This document shows positions 1-6,543 of a stretch of 14,652 nucleotides of DNA, in pieces. Made by a program: the position numbers and the translations under genes. The notes beneath the pieces are model-generated. The model made no database searches. It was not told where the DNA came from and saw only the letters and a program-made list of their open reading frames with translations. Location: contig JAVWEY010000037.1 in the NCBI GenBank assembly GCA_036641395.1, positions 1 through 14,652 of the forward strand. The letters are read 5' to 3'. This DNA is from JAVXTH01 sp036641395. Its GTDB lineage: Bacteria > Bacillota_I > Bacilli_A > Erysipelotrichales > Erysipelotrichaceae. Position 1 is the stretch's first letter, and each line of letters opens with the position of its first letter.

Positions 1-90
1 TTGACTATTAAAGCCCAGTTGAATATAGAGAATCACTGCTTATAAAATTTATCTAAAAAAGGGTTGCCTTACCATTGTAAAACTAATTAT

Positions 91-115
91 AAAAAAAGCA
101 GAGATTCTCCCTGCT
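91..115 (-). terminator. Rho-independent terminator of the fic gene
   Basis: Read on the minus strand, an 8-bp stem (AGCAGGGA pairing with TCTCTGCT, one G-U pair) closes a 3-base loop and is followed by seven T. It begins 6 bases past the Fic stop codon. The plus-strand reading has no T-tract, so it should work only for fic. Confidence 0.85.
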
Positions 116-120
116 TATAA

Positions 121-861
121 TCACATTTCTCTTGAATTTTTCTTCTGTCTATTTTTTTCTTTATCCATTTCTAGAAAATCTCGTATCCGAATCATTTCTT
201 TTTCTTGTAATTGTTTAAACATATTACATAATCCAAGAATATCATTATCTTCCATCATTTTTAAATATTGACTTCTTTTTTCAAATGGAATCACAATAGG
301 TACTTGATTATTCAACATCAAAAAATAATTGATTAATAATCTCCCTGTTCTACCATTTCCATCAGGATAAGGATGAATATTTTCATATTTTAAATGCATT
401 TCTGCTAATCCCATCATATCTACATCTAATTCAAACTTCTTATTAAATTCATCATAGAATAAATTCATTTTATCATTAAGATGTTGTGGAAGTGGAAATT
501 CTTTCTCTGATCCTCTAATACGAATTTTCCCAAGTCTATAACCACCAACAAAGATAATATTCTTGTTAATTGTCTGATTAATACTTGTCAAAAATTCTTC
601 ATCCATAGTTGAAATATTATTATCAATTCTATCAATTATTAAATTAAGAGCATATTTATGATTGAGTGCCTCATGAATTTCTTTTGCATCTGCATTTGTG
701 ATATTACTATATTTGCTATCAAATAACAGCGCATATGTTTCTGCAAAACTCAAAGTACTTCCTTCAATTGCATTACTATGATATGTACTTCTTGATATAA
801 AATCTTCGAAATAGCTCTTAGAGTCTTTTAAAATATCTAAAATGTTTAGTTTATCTTCCAA
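121..861 (-). CDS. Fic domain protein (AMP-transferase type), class II self-inhibited
   Basis: Fic enzymes move AMP, or another nucleotide-derived group, from a nucleotide onto protein hydroxyls. The core motif HPYPDGNGRTGR is intact, with the catalytic His near residue 163 and the Arg residues that hold the phosphates. An N-terminal SNAIEG fits the inhibitory [S/T]xxxE[G/N] motif, whose Glu blocks productive ATP binding, so this is a class II, self-inhibited Fic. A flap (GGYRLG, then a Lys/Arg-rich strand) precedes the core. The protein ends in a short basic tail with no winged-helix domain. The frame is open to a GTG at 870, but a purine-rich AGAAGG abuts that codon and lies 8 bases before the TTG at 861, so I prefer TTG (246 aa). 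It is monocistronic, with no antitoxin gene next to it. Its target is unknown. Confidence 0.9.
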   Translation of the reverse strand: MEDKLNILDILKDSKSYFEDFISRSTYHSNAIEGSTLSFAETYALLFDSKYSNITNADAKEIHEALNHKYALNLIIDRIDNNISTMDEEFLTSINQTINKNIIFVGGYRLGKIRIRGSEKEFPLPQHLNDKMNLFYDEFNKKFELDVDMMGLAEMHLKYENIHPYPDGNGRTGRLLINYFLMLNNQVPIVIPFEKRSQYLKMMEDNDILGLCNMFKQLQEKEMIRIRDFLEMDKEKNRQKKNSREM

Positions 862-897
862 GAAAGACACCTTCTTTCTATAGTTTATCTTTTTCTA

Positions 898-926
898 ATT
901 ATATCATATACGATAAGGACTTTCAG
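898..926 (-). promoter_or_regulatory. Extended -10 promoter of fic
   Basis: Minus-strand TATAAT (898-903) is preceded by TGA, giving an extended -10. A CTGAAA -35 (921-926) lies 17 bases upstream. The predicted start near 891 leaves a leader of about 30 bases before the preferred TTG codon. Confidence 0.65.
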
Positions 927-1381
927 CATATTTGTATCGCAAAAGAGTTTAACGTGATTGCATCCATATCACTTGTACTTTTGACATATTGCATTTATCC
1001 ATTTATAGTTACATAATGCACATTTCTTATCTTGCTGACACAGTTCTTTTGTATCACATTAGAAATCAACGAAGGTATTATTGCATTTCCCAATACATAG
1101 GGACACTATATCATCAACAATTGTATTATTTGTTTAAATTGGTACATATTTATAATGTATCTAAAATATATCAACGATTTCTAACATCAATAATATTACT
1201 TCTTTTTAAAGTTATTCGATATGAGCAGAACTGTACTATAATATCTGCCTTGAACTAATCAATTATACTAGTTTAGACCATTTCATTTTACGTGAAACCA
1301 CTGCTCTTCTTTTTGATGATTTTCTACCAATTGGTAACCAATCGAATAATTCTCTCCACTTTTATCCAATTCGAAAAGCAC
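927..1381. other. Intergenic stretch without a convincing gene
   Basis: This lies between the fic promoter and the rpsI terminator. An 89-codon plus-strand frame (989-1258) is rich in Tyr, Ile and Leu, shows no domain and has no good ribosome binding site. On the minus strand a 32-codon frame (1283-1381) has a protein-like composition with mixed charged residues, but it opens at a GTG abutting the terminator T-tract without a Shine-Dalgarno. Short minus-strand frames further down break after 20 to 40 codons. The stretch may be decayed coding DNA; I recognise no parent gene. It also holds a 12-bp perfect palindrome at 1325-1336. Confidence 0.5.
1325..1336. repeat. 12-bp perfect palindrome, nested with a second one
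   Basis: TACCAATTGGTA is fully self-complementary. It overlaps a second dyad, ATTGGT-A-ACCAAT, at 1330-1342. It resembles an operator in form, but no promoter is recognised beside it. Confidence 0.4.
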
Positions 1382-1407
1382 AAAAAAACCCTTTGAATAA
1401 AGGGTTT
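1382..1407 (-). terminator. Rho-independent terminator of rplM-rpsI
   Basis: On the minus strand a 9-bp perfect stem (AAACCCTTT with AAAGGGTTT) closes a 4-base loop and leads into a T-run of seven, three of which are inside the stem. It lies 55 bases past the rpsI stop codon. Confidence 0.9.
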
Positions 1408-1413
1408 CTGATG

Positions 1414-1443
1414 TCCTGAGATTTCCTGAGAAGTCCTAAGATG
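1414..1443. repeat. Three tandem 10-base repeats downstream of rpsI
   Basis: On the plus strand the units are TCCTGAGATT, TCCTGAGAAG and TCCTAAGATG, each exactly 10 bases, followed by a partial TTCC. They sit in the 3' untranslated part of the rpsI transcript, between the stop codon and the terminator. Confidence 0.6.
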
Positions 1444-1462
1444 TTCCAAAAAGATAATCTTC

Positions 1463-1867
1463 TTATCTCTTTGAATATTGTGGAGCACGACGTGCTGATT
1501 TTAAACCGTATTTCTTACGTTCTTTCGCACGTGGATCACGTGTTACGAAACCTGCAGCCTTAAGCGCAGGACGGTAATCAAGACTAGCTTCCATTAATGC
1601 TCTTGTGATACCATGACGCATTGCACCGGCTTGACCAGTGTATCCGCCACCGTTTACATTGATTTTAATATCGAACTGAGTAAGTGTCTCTGTTAAATCA
1701 AGTGGTGAACGTACTACCATACGTAGAGTTTCTAATGGTAGGTATTCGTCTAATGTCTTACCATTAACAACGATGTTCCCTTTACCCGGAGTCATAAAGA
1801 CGCGAGCAACAGAGGTCTTACGGCGACCAGTGCCGATGTAAGTAACTGTAGTTTTCTTAGCTGCCAT
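1463..1867 (-). CDS. rpsI: 30S ribosomal protein S9 (uS9)
   Basis: uS9 is a small-subunit protein whose C-terminal tail reaches toward the P-site tRNA. The 134-residue product has the family start (TGRRKTSVARV near residues 13-23), the central GGGYTGQAGAMRHGI segment, and a basic C-terminus ending in SKR that fits the tRNA-contacting tail. An AAGGAGG lies 8 bases before the ATG. The gene begins 13 bases after rplM, the conserved L13-S9 pairing, and should be translated from the same transcript. No promoter is visible between the two, and expression is probably set by the rplM promoter and leader. The length is close to the usual 130. Confidence 0.98.
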   Translation of the reverse strand: MAAKKTTVTYIGTGRRKTSVARVFMTPGKGNIVVNGKTLDEYLPLETLRMVVRSPLDLTETLTQFDIKINVNGGGYTGQAGAMRHGITRALMEASLDYRPALKAAGFVTRDPRAKERKKYGLKSARRAPQYSKR

Positions 1868-1880
1868 CTCTTATTCCTCC

Positions 1881-2318
1881 TTAACCTTTGATAACCAGTT
1901 CAACTGGTTGTTGTGCTACATGTGGATGTTCGCTACCTTTGTATACAAATAAATGTGTACGTTGTACATCTCCAAGTTTTGTATGAGGAAGCATTCCGTA
2001 AATGGCTTTTTCAACCCATTCAATCGTGTATTGTTCCTTCATCACCTTAGCAGTACGCGTACGTAATCCACCTGGGTGCATAGAGTGTGAGTAGTATTTT
2101 TTGTTTTCCATTTTGTTTCCTGTAAGTTCAATTTGATCCGCGTTAAGAACGATAACAAAATCTCCACAGTCAACGTTTGGCGTGTACGTAGGTTTGTTTT
2201 TCCCACGAAGAACACTAGCTACCTCCGTAGCAAGACGTCCTAAAGTTTTTCCAGATCCATCGACAACATACCAAGTACGTTGCACTTCTGCTGGTTTAAT
2301 AAAAGTTGTTTGGCGCAT
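1881..2318 (-). CDS. rplM: 50S ribosomal protein L13 (uL13)
   Basis: uL13 is an early-assembly large-subunit protein. The 145-residue length is normal for bacteria. Family features include WYVVDGSGKTLGRLAT near residues 16-31, the TYTPNVDCGDFV segment, a Lys/Tyr/His-rich KKYYSHSMHPGG stretch and the AIYGMLPH motif. An AAAGGAAG ribosome binding site sits 7 bases before the ATG. It is the first gene of the rplM-rpsI operon, behind its own consensus promoter and a structured leader that probably mediates autoregulation by L13. The preceding PHP phosphatase gene belongs to a different transcription unit, although readthrough cannot be excluded because the terminator there is weak. Confidence 0.98.
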   Translation of the reverse strand: MRQTTFIKPAEVQRTWYVVDGSGKTLGRLATEVASVLRGKNKPTYTPNVDCGDFVIVLNADQIELTGNKMENKKYYSHSMHPGGLRTRTAKVMKEQYTIEWVEKAIYGMLPHTKLGDVQRTHLFVYKGSEHPHVAQQPVELVIKG

Positions 2319-2373
2319 AATAATTCTTCCTTTCCGATGTAGTTTCCGGGGCTACAAAGGCATAAACGTGCCT
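2319..2373 (-). ncRNA. L13 leader RNA (ribosomal protein autoregulatory leader)
   Basis: The 5' untranslated region of rplM begins with a GGCA/TGCC hairpin (2359-2372). A second hairpin follows: TGTAG and CTACA close a CCCCGGAAA-type loop (2338-2356). Then comes the ribosome binding site. The order, the GGCAC...TGCC segment and the TGTAG...CTACA hairpin match what I recall of the L13 leader family found upstream of rplM in Firmicutes. Binding by L13 would repress its own operon. The family assignment comes from pattern memory, not from a covariance search. Confidence 0.75.
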
Positions 2374-2379
2374 TTTATT

Positions 2380-2408
2380 ATTCTATCGTTTTAATACTAA
2401 TAAGTCAA
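2380..2408 (-). promoter_or_regulatory. Promoter of rplM-rpsI
   Basis: On the minus strand TTGACT (-35, 2403-2408) and TAGAAT (-10, 2380-2385) are exactly 17 bases apart. This is the best sigma-A-type promoter in the window. The predicted start near 2373 coincides with the first hairpin of the L13 leader. Confidence 0.85.
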
Positions 2409-2440
2409 TATAAATTAATATTTTTATACTTATTTCTCAC

Positions 2441-2464
2441 AATTTAAGTTAAGTTACTTAAATT
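2441..2464 (-). other. AT-only inverted repeat across the PHP gene stop codon
   Basis: The 9-bp arms AATTTAAGT and ACTTAAATT flank a 6-base loop, and the repeat includes the stop codon. No T-tract follows directly, so it is at most a weak terminator or a 3'-end stabilising hairpin at the end of the ecf-truA-PHP operon. Confidence 0.4.
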
Positions 2465-3250
2465 GAAGTCCTTTAAATCTATTTCTTCCTCAATAACACA
2501 ACCCAAACTACTTAAAAATTGCTCCGCTTGATCTCTTCGCTTACTGTTTTCAAGATCTTTATTATCATGGGCATCAACACCAATTATGATTCGATTTCCT
2601 ACTTTAGCGGCAATTTCCCAAAACATAGGATGCGGATATTCAGCTACATGCATCATTTCATTATAAGCAACACCGGACAAATTATATTCAAGTGGAATAT
2701 TATATTGCTTAGCTGCTTCACATAGGCGATAACTTATCATTTCACAATACTCGTCAAAAGATGGATAAGCTCGCATAAATAAATCAGGATGGGCTAAATA
2801 TGAATATAAATTTGTTTTCATTCCTTTAATACATTCATCTACATAAACATTCAACATTTTCTTTGTTTCACATGCCCTACCAAAATAAACATGCTTTTCA
2901 TCACTTTGATAATAATGATTACCAAATATAATATAATCAATTTTCTTTTCAATAATAAAGGACTTTAACCATGGCATATATTCTTCAAAGTATTCACATT
3001 CTAAACCAATCAATATCTTAATTTGATTTTGATACTTAATTTTTAAGTTATAAATACTATTATAATAATCATCAAATTGATCTAATGCCATTCGCATATT
3101 AGCTACAAAACTACTCTTATAATTCCAAGGTGTATGATCCGAGAACCCTAAAACATCATATCCAGCTTTAATAGCTGATAAAACATATTCTTCATCACTG
3201 CCAATTGCATGATAACATCTTCTTGTATGGGTATGATAATTTGCTCTCAT
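2444..3250 (-). CDS. PHP-domain phosphatase, histidinol-phosphatase (HisK)-like
   Basis: PHP proteins are TIM-barrel metallohydrolases with a trinuclear metal site. The metal ligands of the HisK-type subgroup all seem present: H6 and H8 in HTH, D38-H39 in GFSDHT, E84 in GLECEY, H112 in FGNHYY, H154 in AHPD, and D226/H228 in GVDAHD. The 268-residue length equals that of stand-alone histidinol-phosphatases. The ATG overlaps the truA stop as ATGA, so it is translationally coupled and last in the ecfA1-truA operon. No histidine biosynthesis genes are nearby. The substrate may therefore be histidinol phosphate or another phosphorylated metabolite; the chemistry is secure and the substrate is not. 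Confidence 0.85.
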   Translation of the reverse strand: MRANYHTHTRRCYHAIGSDEEYVLSAIKAGYDVLGFSDHTPWNYKSSFVANMRMALDQFDDYYNSIYNLKIKYQNQIKILIGLECEYFEEYMPWLKSFIIEKKIDYIIFGNHYYQSDEKHVYFGRACETKKMLNVYVDECIKGMKTNLYSYLAHPDLFMRAYPSFDEYCEMISYRLCEAAKQYNIPLEYNLSGVAYNEMMHVAEYPHPMFWEIAAKVGNRIIIGVDAHDNKDLENSKRRDQAEQFLSSLGCVIEEEIDLKDFNLSNLT

Positions 3251-3990
3251 ATACGTTCCTCATAAAATACTTTCATTAAATATAATCCATTACTTTCCGC
3301 TTTATAACGATTAATATCTTTATCCTTTGCTTCTAACATATAAACTAAATCATCTTTACTTAATGCATGTTTACCTGCTTCAATTAAAACCTGAGCAATC
3401 ATCCGTACCATATATCTTAAGAAACCATTTCCAATAAATATCAAACGAATATAATCTTTCTCCTCAATAACTTCAATCTTATCAATGGTGCGAATTCTTG
3501 ATTTACGAGGATCTATTTTATTACTTGTGAAACTAGTGAAATCATGGGTTCCAACAAATACATTCGCACATTGTCTGATAGCTTCAAGATCTAGATTCAT
3601 CCAATCTAATTTCATATAGTTTTGAATAAAAGGATCCTTTGTTTTATTGCTTATTAAATAATCATATTGTTTCGCAGTACTACTAAAACGAGCATGGAAA
3701 TCATCACTTACTTGATCCACCGATTGAATTCTAATATCCTTTGGTAACAAAGAGTTTAACCCTCTTGTATAATGCTCGCTATCAATTACTTTATCACTAT
3801 CAAAATGAAATACTTGACCATAAGCATGAACCCCACCATCGGTTCTACCTGCCCCCACAATATTAATTTGACATTTATGCATCGTACTCAATGCTTTTTC
3901 AATTGTTTCTTCAATTGAATCGCCACGTTTTTGGGTTTGCCATCCACAATAATTACTCCCATCATAGGCAACAATTGCTTTATATCTCAT
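3247..3990 (-). CDS. truA: tRNA pseudouridine(38-40) synthase TruA
   Basis: TruA converts uridines 38, 39 and 40 of the tRNA anticodon arm to pseudouridine. The signature GRTDGGVHA places the catalytic Asp at residue 51. The N-terminus (YKAIVAYDGSNYCGWQ) and the later HDFTSFT and GNGFLRYMVRM motifs are typical. An upstream in-frame start at 4038 would add 16 residues inside ecfT. I reject it because homologs begin at MRYK-like sequences and the ATG at 3990 forms an ATGA overlap with the ecfT stop, giving 247 residues, the usual length. The gene sits in the common ecfA-ecfA-ecfT-truA order of Firmicutes, and its stop overlaps the PHP gene start. Confidence 0.96.
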   Translation of the reverse strand: MRYKAIVAYDGSNYCGWQTQKRGDSIEETIEKALSTMHKCQINIVGAGRTDGGVHAYGQVFHFDSDKVIDSEHYTRGLNSLLPKDIRIQSVDQVSDDFHARFSSTAKQYDYLISNKTKDPFIQNYMKLDWMNLDLEAIRQCANVFVGTHDFTSFTSNKIDPRKSRIRTIDKIEVIEEKDYIRLIFIGNGFLRYMVRMIAQVLIEAGKHALSKDDLVYMLEAKDKDINRYKAESNGLYLMKVFYEERI

Positions 3991-4790
3991 AATCCAATCA
4001 CCGCAACAAAGCTCACAGAAACAAGCACTAAGCCACAAACAATCAAAAGGGAATAATCCCTTGCATGCATCTTTAAAACCTTGTAGCGAGTCCTTGTGCC
4101 CCCTGGGTTATATCCTCTTGCTTCCATAGCATTCGCTAAATCATCAGCACGTTGAAAAGCCGATAAGAATAAAGGAATAATTAGTGATAAAATTGCTTTT
4201 ACTTTACTAAATAAAGAACCTTCTTCTAAATCAACACCTCGCGAACTCTGTGCTTTCATAATCCGTTGTGTTTCTTCAATTAAAGTTGGAATAAAGCGTA
4301 AGGCAATTGAAATTACCATTGCAATTTCATGAGCAGGTACGTGGAATCTTTTGAAAGGTGATAAAAGATCTTCAATACCCAGTGTCATATCAAGCGGTTT
4401 TGTTGTGGCAGTTAAAATAGTAGTTACAACAATCATCATCATTAGACGAATCACAATATATAAAGTTTGAGATATCGCATCACTATATATCTTAAAACCA
4501 CCAATATCGAGTAAAACATAACCCGTTTTCACAACCAAAACATTAATAACTAACAAAAACACCAACATAAACAACATCGGTTTCATAGCTCTCCAGATAA
4601 AATCAAGTTTCAACTTCGCAAGTAAAGTACAAAGCAATACACTAATACCAATAATCACATAACCATAATATCCAGAGGGAATAAAGATTGCAACGACAAA
4701 GATTAACATCGCACATATCTTTGCTCTTGGATCCATACGATGAATTAATGAATCTAAGGGAAGATAACGTCCTAAGGCAAAGTTCTTCAT
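3987..4790 (-). CDS. ecfT: ECF transporter transmembrane component EcfT
   Basis: EcfT is the membrane scaffold that couples two ATPases to exchangeable substrate-binding S components for vitamins and micronutrients. The 267-residue protein has about five hydrophobic segments, at roughly residues 25-58, 70-90, 105-128, 155-170 and 245-266. Between the last two lie the cytoplasmic coupling helices with two Ala-Arg-Gly-type motifs: SRG (residues 183-185, within AQSSRG) and ARG (224-226, within MEARGYNPG). The first has Ser in place of Ala. Both junctions are ATGA overlaps, with ecfA2 before it and truA after it. No S component is encoded here, as expected for a shared group II module whose S proteins lie elsewhere. 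Confidence 0.95.
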   Translation of the reverse strand: MKNFALGRYLPLDSLIHRMDPRAKICAMLIFVVAIFIPSGYYGYVIIGISVLLCTLLAKLKLDFIWRAMKPMLFMLVFLLVINVLVVKTGYVLLDIGGFKIYSDAISQTLYIVIRLMMMIVVTTILTATTKPLDMTLGIEDLLSPFKRFHVPAHEIAMVISIALRFIPTLIEETQRIMKAQSSRGVDLEEGSLFSKVKAILSLIIPLFLSAFQRADDLANAMEARGYNPGGTRTRYKVLKMHARDYSLLIVCGLVLVSVSFVAVIGL

Positions 4791-5641
4791 ACTTTCACCT
4801 CTTTCGAAACCGCTCTTGCTAGATCATCAACACTTAAAATATGATCATCTAAATGAAAGCCATTCATCTTTAAATCTTCTCTTAAACGAATAATTGCTGG
4901 AGGTGTAATCTTTAATTCATGAAGTAAATCAACTTGCGCAAAAAAATCATGAACGCTACATTGCTTCATTCGTTTTCCATCATGAATCACAATAACCTCT
5001 TCACAATAATTTAATACATGTTCCATATCATGTGTTACAATAAGTACTGTTTTATGAAATTCTTTATTCATTGTTTTAAATAAATTCATCATCTCTAATG
5101 CACCTTGTGGATCTAAGCCAGCCGTTGGTTCATCTAAAACTAAAACCTCAGGCTCCATCGCTAAGATACCTGCAATTGCAATTCTACGTTTTTGTCCACC
5201 TGATAAATTAAAAGGTGATTTTTCTAAATAACTATCATCTAAACCAACAATTTTTAATACTTTAGAAGCTCTTTCAATTGCTGCTTCATCACTTACACCA
5301 AAATTTTTAGGTCCAAAACAAATATCTTTTAAAATCGTCTCTTCGAATAATTGATATTCAGGGAATTGAAATACTAAGCCAACTCGATGACGTAATTCTT
5401 TTAAGTGCTTTGGTTTTACTCCACCAACTATTGTACGATCTAATACTTCAACGGTTCCTTTACTAGGTAACAATAACGCATTCAAATGCTGAACAAGCGT
5501 TGTTTTCCCACTTCCTGTTTCGCCAATAATAGCAGTAAAGGATCCTTCTTTAATATCAAGTGAAATGTTATCTAAAGCGATATAGGAAAAAGGACTATTT
5601 TCATTATAAATATGACTTACTTCTTTAAATGTAATTGGCAT
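4787..5641 (-). CDS. ecfA2: ECF transporter ATPase EcfA2
   Basis: This is the second of two ABC ATPases that heterodimerise to power ECF import. The 284 residues carry Walker A GETGSGKTT (40-48), a Q-loop glutamine at 92 in VFQFPEYQLF, signature LSGGQ (146-150), Walker B VLVLDE (166-171) and the switch His204 in VTHD. The FPEYQLF segment after the Q-loop is typical of EcfA2, as is the start, MPITFKEVSHIYN. The ATG lies 25 bases inside ecfA1, so translation is coupled. A GGTGG lies 7 bases before the start. The stop overlaps the ecfT start. The C-terminal region past residue 215 probably forms the dimerisation domain. Confidence 0.96.
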   Translation of the reverse strand: MPITFKEVSHIYNENSPFSYIALDNISLDIKEGSFTAIIGETGSGKTTLVQHLNALLLPSKGTVEVLDRTIVGGVKPKHLKELRHRVGLVFQFPEYQLFEETILKDICFGPKNFGVSDEAAIERASKVLKIVGLDDSYLEKSPFNLSGGQKRRIAIAGILAMEPEVLVLDEPTAGLDPQGALEMMNLFKTMNKEFHKTVLIVTHDMEHVLNYCEEVIVIHDGKRMKQCSVHDFFAQVDLLHELKITPPAIIRLREDLKMNGFHLDDHILSVDDLARAVSKEVKV

Positions 5642-6444
5642 ACTTCATCCACCGCCCTTTCCAATGTCGTACAAGGTGGTACATCAACTCCATAAGTATG
5701 AAGTGCTTTACAAAATTTAAGCGCAAAAGGTATATCTAATTTCAAATTTATTAATTCACGTTCACGTTGCAAGATTTCATCAGGCACACCCTGCATTACA
5801 ATATGGCCTTGATCCATTACTAAAACATAATCTGATTTTGCCACTTCTTCAATATCATGGGTAATACTAATAATTGTTAAATTAGATACATCATGGATTG
5901 TTTGAATCAACTTATTAATTTCTTCTTTTCCTTGTGGATCTAACATACTTGTCGCTTCATCAAAAATGATAATTTCAGGAGACATAGCCAAAACACCAGC
6001 AATCGCTACCCGCTGTTTTTGTCCCCCTGATAAACGAGTTGGTTCACTTTGAAGATATTTACTCATATTGACTTGCTTTGCAAACTTCTGAATTATTTCT
6101 TCCATCTGATTTTGTGGAACTTGATGATTTTCCAAACCGAATGCAATATCATCGGCAACACTCGAACCAATAAATTGATTATCGGGATTTTGAAATACAA
6201 TTCCTACTTTATCGCGGATTGCATATTCGTTTTCTTCATTTAATAATAAACCATCTAATAAAATAGTTCCTTCATCTCTAACTAAAAGATTAATTAACAA
6301 CTTCGCAATCGTCGACTTTCCACTTCCGTTATGACCAATGATTGTCGTATAACTTCCTGCTTCGATTGAAAAGGATACATGATCGACAGCTTTTTCCTCA
6401 CCATCATAGGAATAAGTTAAATCCTTTACTTCAATTGTCTTCAT
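5617..6444 (-). CDS. ecfA1: ECF transporter ATPase EcfA1
   Basis: This is the first ABC ATPase of the ECF module. From the chosen start it has 275 residues, with Walker A GHNGSGKST (37-45), Q-loop Gln85 in VFQNPDNQF, signature LSGGQ (138-142), Walker B IIIFDE (158-163) and His196 in THD. The VFQNPDNQF segment separates it from EcfA2. The frame is open to 6504, but the ATG at 6444 has a GAGGTG 6 bases upstream and matches the usual MKTIEVK-like start; the longer form would run into the promoter region. It heads the operon ecfA1-ecfA2-ecfT-truA-PHP. In many Firmicutes it follows rplQ directly, whereas here five other genes intervene. Confidence 0.96.
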   Translation of the reverse strand: MKTIEVKDLTYSYDGEEKAVDHVSFSIEAGSYTTIIGHNGSGKSTIAKLLINLLVRDEGTILLDGLLLNEENEYAIRDKVGIVFQNPDNQFIGSSVADDIAFGLENHQVPQNQMEEIIQKFAKQVNMSKYLQSEPTRLSGGQKQRVAIAGVLAMSPEIIIFDEATSMLDPQGKEEINKLIQTIHDVSNLTIISITHDIEEVAKSDYVLVMDQGHIVMQGVPDEILQRERELINLKLDIPFALKFCKALHTYGVDVPPCTTLERAVDEVCQLHLKK

Positions 6445-6490
6445 CCTTTTCACCTCGTATTTTCCTATATAAGTTTGTTCCCAATTTCTA

Positions 6491-6519
6491 ATTATAAACA
6501 TCATCGACTATTTATACAA
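6491..6519 (-). promoter_or_regulatory. Probable promoter of the ecfA1 operon
   Basis: On the minus strand TTGTAT (-35, 6514-6519) is 17 bases from a perfect TATAAT (-10, 6491-6496). The implied leader before the ATG at 6444 is about 40 bases. I saw no convincing terminator between this promoter and the gene before it, so readthrough could also contribute. Confidence 0.65.
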
Positions 6520-6543
6520 GCATTACTAATTATGAAACCCTTA

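Noticed and set aside
1..29. Plus-strand TTGACT with TATAGA 17 bases downstream, promoter-like
   Set aside because: The -10 is only a 4/6 match, and it would transcribe into the fic 3' end with no plus-strand gene to serve. It is at the window edge and probably chance.
28..120. CTGCTTATAA present twice (36-45 and 111-120) and GAGAATC/GATTCTC inverted copies near the fic terminator
   Set aside because: The second copies belong to the terminator and the shared words are short. I could not show an insertion sequence end or target duplication.
989..1258. Plus-strand frame of 89 codons
   Set aside because: It has a Tyr/Ile/Leu-rich composition typical of AT-rich non-coding DNA, no clear ribosome binding site, no recognisable domain, and the opposite strand to all neighbours.
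3991..4038. 16-residue N-terminal extension of TruA
   Set aside because: The extension lies in ecfT coding sequence. The ATG at 3990 makes an ATGA junction and matches the family N-terminus.
6445..6543. Possible vitamin riboswitch before the ECF operon
   Set aside because: The leader is only about 40-50 bases with no evident multi-stem structure. The ATPase/T module is shared, and riboswitches usually precede S-component genes.
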